NCBI GenBank assembly: GCA_964610765.1
Contig: CAZSWS010000009.1
Location: 1-57,301, forward strand
Direction of reading: 5' to 3'
Origin: CAZSWS01 sp964610765
GTDB lineage: Bacteria; Bacteroidota; Bacteroidia; Bacteroidales; Tannerellaceae
DNA length: 57,301 nt
Positions 53,347 through 57,301 of this stretch are shown piece after piece (positions within the stretch are counted from its first letter, which is position 1; each line of letters starts with the position of its first letter). Made by a program: the position numbers and the translations under genes. The notes beneath the pieces are model-generated. The model had not been told where the DNA came from. It made no database searches and worked only from the letters and a program-made list of their open reading frames with translations.

Positions 53347-55814
53347 TGGAGTACTCAATAATAGACATAGCAGCTATATTACAATTGAAAACAGAAGACC
53401 TAAAACCGGCAGTAGTTAAAGAACTGCTTACGGATAGTCGTACACTGACCCGTCCGGAAGATAGTCTCTTTTTTGCAATAAAAACGGCAACGAATGACGG
53501 ACATAAGTATATTGCTGACTTATATGAGCTGAATGTGCGAAATTTTGTTGTTTCAGACCTTCCTGTCCATGCAGACCAGATGGTGGACGCCAACTTTCTG
53601 GTAGTAAAATCGCCTTTGAGAGCTTTACAGAAAATAGCGGCTACACATCGGGCTAAGTTTGACATTCCGGTGATTGGCATTACGGGAAGTAATGGAAAAA
53701 CAATCGTAAAAGAATTTTTATACCAATTACTTCACGATGACTTTAATATTGTACGTTCGCCACGTAGTTACAATTCGCAGATAGGAGTTCCTTTGTCAGT
53801 GTGGCAAATGAATGAAAAGCATAGCCTCGGAATCTTTGAAGCAGGTATTTCTCAACCGGACGAAATGGAGTATCTAGAGCCTATCATTCGACCTACAATA
53901 GGAGTGCTGACGAATATTGGCGAAGCCCATCAGGAAAACTTTGATTCGGCTTGGGATAAGTGCATGGAAAAGCTATTGCTATTTAAAGATTGCGAAGCCA
54001 TTATCTATAACGAAGACGATCATTTTATAACCGGCTGTATCGAATCATCTTGCCTGTCTCATAAGGCGTTGGCATGGAGTATGGTTGATTCTGATGCGCC
54101 TTTATTTATAGAGTCGATTACTAAAAAAGACACTGAGACAGAGATACAGTGTACGCTGCTAGGGCTTTCGCAAACTTTTACAATTCCTTTTACAGATGAT
54201 GCATCCATTGAAGACCTGATTCACTGTTTGGCCGTAATGCTATACATTAAACCTACGGTTAGTGAAGATAAGCACCTGTTCCGAACGCTTGATCCGGTAG
54301 CTATGCGTATGGAGATTAAGGAAGGGATTCATGGTTGTCAGTTGATAAACGATGCTTATAACTCTGATTTGAACGCATTGGAAATTGCGTTGGCTTTTAT
54401 GAAAGAGCGAAAGGGTTCTTTTGAAAAAACAACGGTCATACTTTCAGATATTGAACAAACCGGACTACCTGCCGAAACGCTCTATAGACGTGTCAATGAG
54501 TTGTTGAAGAAAAAGAAAGTAGATCGAATAATCGGCGTAGGGGCTGACTTATTTGCAGCACGGAAAATATTTTCCATGCCCGGCGAATTCTTTTTAACCA
54601 CAGATGAACTGATTCGCTCAGGACTGCTGCATCGAATAGATAAAGAACTGATTTTAGTAAAAGGGGCACGCCGTTTTCATTTTGAGCAAATCACGGAACT
54701 TATAGAAAAGAAAGTACACGAAACGGTACTGGAGGTCAATTTAGATGCACTAGTACATAATTATAATTATTTTCGGTCGCAACTGAATCCTTCTACACGG
54801 ATGGTGTGTATGGTGAAAGCCTTTGGCTATGGAGTAGGGGCGCATGAACTGGCTAAGACGCTGCAAAAGCATCATTGCGACTATCTGGCTGTAGCTGTGG
54901 CAGATGAGGGGAGAGAGTTGCGTAACAAAGGAATTTATATTCCCATCATCGTGATGAATCCGGAGATGAGTAGCTTAAATACCTTGTTTGATAATCGGTT
55001 AGAGCCGGAGGTGTATAGCTTTAGGCTTCTCGAGCAATTGATTTATGAAACCGAGCGAAGAGGAATAACAAACTATCCCATCCACTTGAAAATAGATACC
55101 GGAATGCATCGTTTAGGTTTTCAGCCTGATGACATTGAGGCGGTTATTCAGATGTTGGGAGGACAGTCGGGAGTAGAAGTGCAGTCTGTTTTCTCGCACT
55201 TAGTAGGAAGTGATGAGGAATTGCATGATGATTTTACGCTTCAGCAGATTGACTTATTTAAAACAACAGCTGAAACTTTGGAAACAGGTCTGGGACGTAA
55301 AGTAATTAAGCATATACTTAATTCAGCCGGTATTGAGCGGTTTCTTGAATACCAATTGGATATGGTTCGGCTGGGAATATCTTTATATGGCATCAGTGCT
55401 TCCGGCTTGAGTGACGGACAGCTTAAGAATGTCAGCTCGTTAAAAACAACGATTCTGCAAATTCAGGAAGTGAAAAAAGGTCAGTCGGTAGGATATGGAC
55501 GGATGACCTATCTGGAGCGTGATTCTCGGATTGCCGTGATTTCAATTGGTTATGCAGATGGTTTTAACAGGTTGTTGGGAAAAGGAAATGGCGAAGTTAT
55601 CGTTAATGGAACGCGTTGTCCGGTTGTTGGGAATGTGTGCATGGATTTAAGCATGATAGATATAACCGATGTAGATGCGAAAGAAGGTGATTATGTGACC
55701 ATTTTTGGAGACGAATTGTCGGTTTTTGAGCTGGCTGATAGATTGAATACTATTCCCTATGAAGTTTTAACCTCTATTTCTCCACGTGTGAAACGTGTTT
55801 ATTACAAAGAGTAG
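53346..55814 (+). CDS. MurF-alanine racemase fusion
   Basis: Two peptidoglycan enzymes in one 822-residue chain. Residues 1-455 are a MurF-type ligase (adds D-Ala-D-Ala to UDP-MurNAc-tripeptide) with ATP loop GITGSNGKT (K118). Residues 460-822 are an alanine racemase with PLP lysine K491 (VKAFGYG, where VKANAYG is usual) and the opposite-face tyrosine Y736 (GYADGF). The fusion is known across Bacteroidetes and couples D-Ala production to its use. The start overlaps the GSCFA stop. Confidence 0.94.
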   Translation: MEYSIIDIAAILQLKTEDLKPAVVKELLTDSRTLTRPEDSLFFAIKTATNDGHKYIADLYELNVRNFVVSDLPVHADQMVDANFLVVKSPLRALQKIAATHRAKFDIPVIGITGSNGKTIVKEFLYQLLHDDFNIVRSPRSYNSQIGVPLSVWQMNEKHSLGIFEAGISQPDEMEYLEPIIRPTIGVLTNIGEAHQENFDSAWDKCMEKLLLFKDCEAIIYNEDDHFITGCIESSCLSHKALAWSMVDSDAPLFIESITKKDTETEIQCTLLGLSQTFTIPFTDDASIEDLIHCLAVMLYIKPTVSEDKHLFRTLDPVAMRMEIKEGIHGCQLINDAYNSDLNALEIALAFMKERKGSFEKTTVILSDIEQTGLPAETLYRRVNELLKKKKVDRIIGVGADLFAARKIFSMPGEFFLTTDELIRSGLLHRIDKELILVKGARRFHFEQITELIEKKVHETVLEVNLDALVHNYNYFRSQLNPSTRMVCMVKAFGYGVGAHELAKTLQKHHCDYLAVAVADEGRELRNKGIYIPIIVMNPEMSSLNTLFDNRLEPEVYSFRLLEQLIYETERRGITNYPIHLKIDTGMHRLGFQPDDIEAVIQMLGGQSGVEVQSVFSHLVGSDEELHDDFTLQQIDLFKTTAETLETGLGRKVIKHILNSAGIERFLEYQLDMVRLGISLYGISASGLSDGQLKNVSSLKTTILQIQEVKKGQSVGYGRMTYLERDSRIAVISIGYADGFNRLLGKGNGEVIVNGTRCPVVGNVCMDLSMIDITDVDAKEGDYVTIFGDELSVFELADRLNTIPYEVLTSISPRVKRVYYKE

Positions 55815-55856
55815 TGCCTATTGTAAAGCACGCATAGCAATTTTCTCTGTTTTTTG

Positions 55857-55886
55857 TTTGTTTATTGCACAAAATAGCTACATTTG
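55857..55886 (+). promoter_or_regulatory. Promoter of fabI
   Basis: TTTG (55857-55860), 18 bp, TACATTTG (55879-55886), 25 nt before the fabI start. This supports the start at 55912 over an upstream one. Confidence 0.6.
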
Positions 55887-55911
55887 TGCCGATTCTATAA
55901 TAAACGAACGT

Positions 55912-56775
55912 ATGAATTACAATTTATTAAAAGGAAAAAAAGGAATTATATTTGGTGCGCTAAACGATATGTCTATCGCATGGAAGGTGGCTGAACGAGC
56001 TGTTGAAGAGGGCGCCGAAATCACCTTAAGTAATACACCTACGGCTGTTCGTATGGGCGATGTTAATAAGCTTGCCGAACAACTGAATGTTGAGATAATC
56101 CCGGCAGATGCCACTTCTGTAACTGATTTGGAACATGTTTTTACTCGCTCACAAGAAGTGTTGGGTGGAGGAATAGACTTTGTGCTCCACTCTATAGGCA
56201 TGAGCCCGAATGTGCGGAAAAAAAGACCTTATGACGATTTAGACTATGGGCTGTTGAATAAAACATTGGATATTTCGGCTGTTTCGTTTCATAAAATGCT
56301 GCAAGTAGCTAAAAAAATGGATGCCATCAATGAATATGGCTCTATTGTAGCATTAACGTATATAGCTGCTCAACGTACTTTCGTGGGATACAACGATATG
56401 GCAGATGCTAAAAGTCTGCTAGAGTCTATCGCTCGTAGTTTCGGATATATATATGGGAATGCTAAAAAAGTCCGTATCAATACCGTGTCTCAATCGCCTA
56501 CAGTGACGACTGCCGGTAGTGGTGTGGCGGGGATGGATAACCTACTTGACTTTGCCAACAAAATGAGCCCGCTAGGTAATGCAACCGCATTGGAGTGTGC
56601 AGACTATTGTATCAGTCTGTTTTCTGACTTAACACGCAAAGTAACGATGCAAAACTTATACAACGACGGTGGCTTTTCGAGCATGGGAATGAGCCTGCAG
56701 GCAATAGATCATTATTCGAAAGGGTCGTATGAATATGATTTGGCGAACATATATAACGATGATGACGAAGATTAA
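55912..56775 (+). CDS. fabI: Enoyl-ACP reductase
   Basis: The final reduction of fatty acid elongation, NADH-dependent. From ATG 55912 it is 287 residues. The Rossmann start KGKKGIIFGALNDMSIAWKVA matches FabI, SIGMSP (95-100) binds cofactor, and catalytic Y150, Y160 and K167 fit the YX6K motif. The open frame continues upstream to 55795, overlapping murF-alr, but that extra segment does not resemble FabI and lies before the promoter. The protein is the target of triclosan in relatives. Confidence 0.95.
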   Translation: MNYNLLKGKKGIIFGALNDMSIAWKVAERAVEEGAEITLSNTPTAVRMGDVNKLAEQLNVEIIPADATSVTDLEHVFTRSQEVLGGGIDFVLHSIGMSPNVRKKRPYDDLDYGLLNKTLDISAVSFHKMLQVAKKMDAINEYGSIVALTYIAAQRTFVGYNDMADAKSLLESIARSFGYIYGNAKKVRINTVSQSPTVTTAGSGVAGMDNLLDFANKMSPLGNATALECADYCISLFSDLTRKVTMQNLYNDGGFSSMGMSLQAIDHYSKGSYEYDLANIYNDDDED

Positions 56776-56808
56776 TTGAGATCTTTATGACTCGTCCTGA
56801 ATAATAAA

Positions 56809-56840
56809 AGAAGGTGTTTCATATTGAAGCACCTTTTTTT
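56809..56840 (+). terminator. Terminator of fabI
   Basis: AAGGTGTTTC (56811-56820) pairs with GAAGCACCTT (56826-56835), with one G-U, followed by a T-run. Confidence 0.85.
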
Positions 56841-56941
56841 AATAAGTTTTTTCATTCGCTTTTTTACTTGATAATATATATATCGTAATGCAAAAGAAGC
56901 ATAAAAGATGTTTGATAAAATTCATATATTAAATAATGTGT

Positions 56942-56949
56942 TATCTTTG
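56942..56949 (+). promoter_or_regulatory. -7 box of the terminal lipoprotein gene
   Basis: TATCTTTG, 62 nt before the ATG at 57012. TTTG at 56911-56914 is 27 bp away, too far for a normal spacer. Confidence 0.4.
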
Positions 56950-57011
56950 TTGGTCTGCTTGTGATAAATTATAAGCAGAGTGTATGAAAAGCTAACTAAA
57001 TTTTATAAATT

Positions 57012-57301
57012 ATGAACAGTAAATTTTTTTCCTCTAAATTATTATCAGGGATTTTTCTGCTGGCATTCGTTTCCTTGATTGGTTTCACCAGTTGTAGTGA
57101 CGACGATCCGATACCTGTTACTTTAGGTGAATATGATACCAAAACACTAGAAATGGTTGTGGGTGAACAAGAAGATATCAGTATAGGTGGAAATGGTGGC
57201 TATTTGGCCAGCCTGGATAAAGAAGGGGTCGTAACCGTTTCTGTAGATAAGGAAGATCGCTTGCTTATTAAAGCCGTAGGTGCCGGAACTGCAAAAGTAA
57301 C
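57012..57301 (+). CDS. Lipoprotein with Ig-like domain, cut by window end
   Basis: About 96 codons, open to the end of the window. It has a type II signal peptide with a lipobox ending FTSC, followed by an acidic SDDDPIP stretch common in surface-exposed Bacteroidales lipoproteins. The segment after residue 40 (VVGEQEDISIGG...VVTVSVDKEDRLLIKAVGAGTAKV) fits a Big_2-type Ig-like repeat. The remaining domains, and so the function, lie outside the window. Confidence 0.8.
   Translation, partial: MNSKFFSSKLLSGIFLLAFVSLIGFTSCSDDDPIPVTLGEYDTKTLEMVVGEQEDISIGGNGGYLASLDKEGVVTVSVDKEDRLLIKAVGAGTAKV

Noticed and set aside
55795..55911. N-terminal extension of FabI
   Set aside because: The promoter at 55857-55886 lies inside it, and the conserved FabI sequence starts at 55912.

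Overview
This window is a chromosomal segment of a member of the Bacteroidota, most likely order Bacteroidales. The evidence is the promoter style (many genes are preceded by TAnnTTTG, the -7 box of the Bacteroidetes sigma-ABfr), a 286-residue primary sigma factor without region 1.1, a fused MurF-alanine racemase, lipoproteins and GH92/GH31 glycosidases of gut/oral Bacteroidales type, a membrane pyrophosphatase, and almost no Shine-Dalgarno sequences. No rRNA, tRNA, CRISPR array, intact insertion sequence, phage or conjugative gene was seen. A run of exactly 100 N (46975-47074) marks a scaffold gap.

Layout. 1-820: a non-coding edge with a putative small-RNA/small-peptide element (copy A). 821-5184: a nucleotide-sugar operon (nucleotidyltransferase/GHMP fusion, rmlA, fcl, gmd) that should supply dTDP- and GDP-deoxysugars such as GDP-L-fucose. 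5383-8259: ruvX, def, a methylmalonyl/propionyl-CoA carboxyltransferase and its biotin carrier. 8328-10475: a secreted TPR protein facing the minus-strand operon yicC-gmk-nadD. 12647-15224: cytoplasmic alpha-amylase and patatin. 15332-19302: MATE pump, acetyltransferase, NAD(P)HX repair enzyme and a small unknown protein. 19314-20767: solitary trpB behind a complete Trp attenuator. 21030-24526: a heterodimeric ABC exporter. 24640-27591: DsrE-like protein, BNR-repeat protein and a PAP2-barrel fusion. 27926-34592: retropepsin-like lipoprotein facing a TPR-tex-udk-exonuclease operon. 34869-42817: lepA, GH92 mannosidase, hppA, msrA and rplS. 43075-48196: a multidomain GH31 enzyme, the assembly gap and a propeller lipoprotein. 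48835-51323: rpoD and htrA/degP. 51324-52353: a long non-coding stretch with copy B of the element. 52354-56775: GSCFA protein, murF-alr and fabI. The window ends inside a lipoprotein gene.

The most unusual signal is a pair of related, apparently undescribed elements of about 570 bp, in opposite orientation near the two ends (A about 110-675 minus strand; B about 51631-52213 plus strand). Each has a -33/-7 promoter, a 34-codon ORF starting 16-17 nt after the -7 box, an RNA hairpin with GACGA/TCGTC arms, a strong terminator-like hairpin, an array of three AT-rich repeats with CTATA cores, and a tail containing CTGTTAATAAT. The flanks are conserved while the ORF and the stretch after it have diverged, as expected of a small transcript or peptide whose specificity varies between copies.
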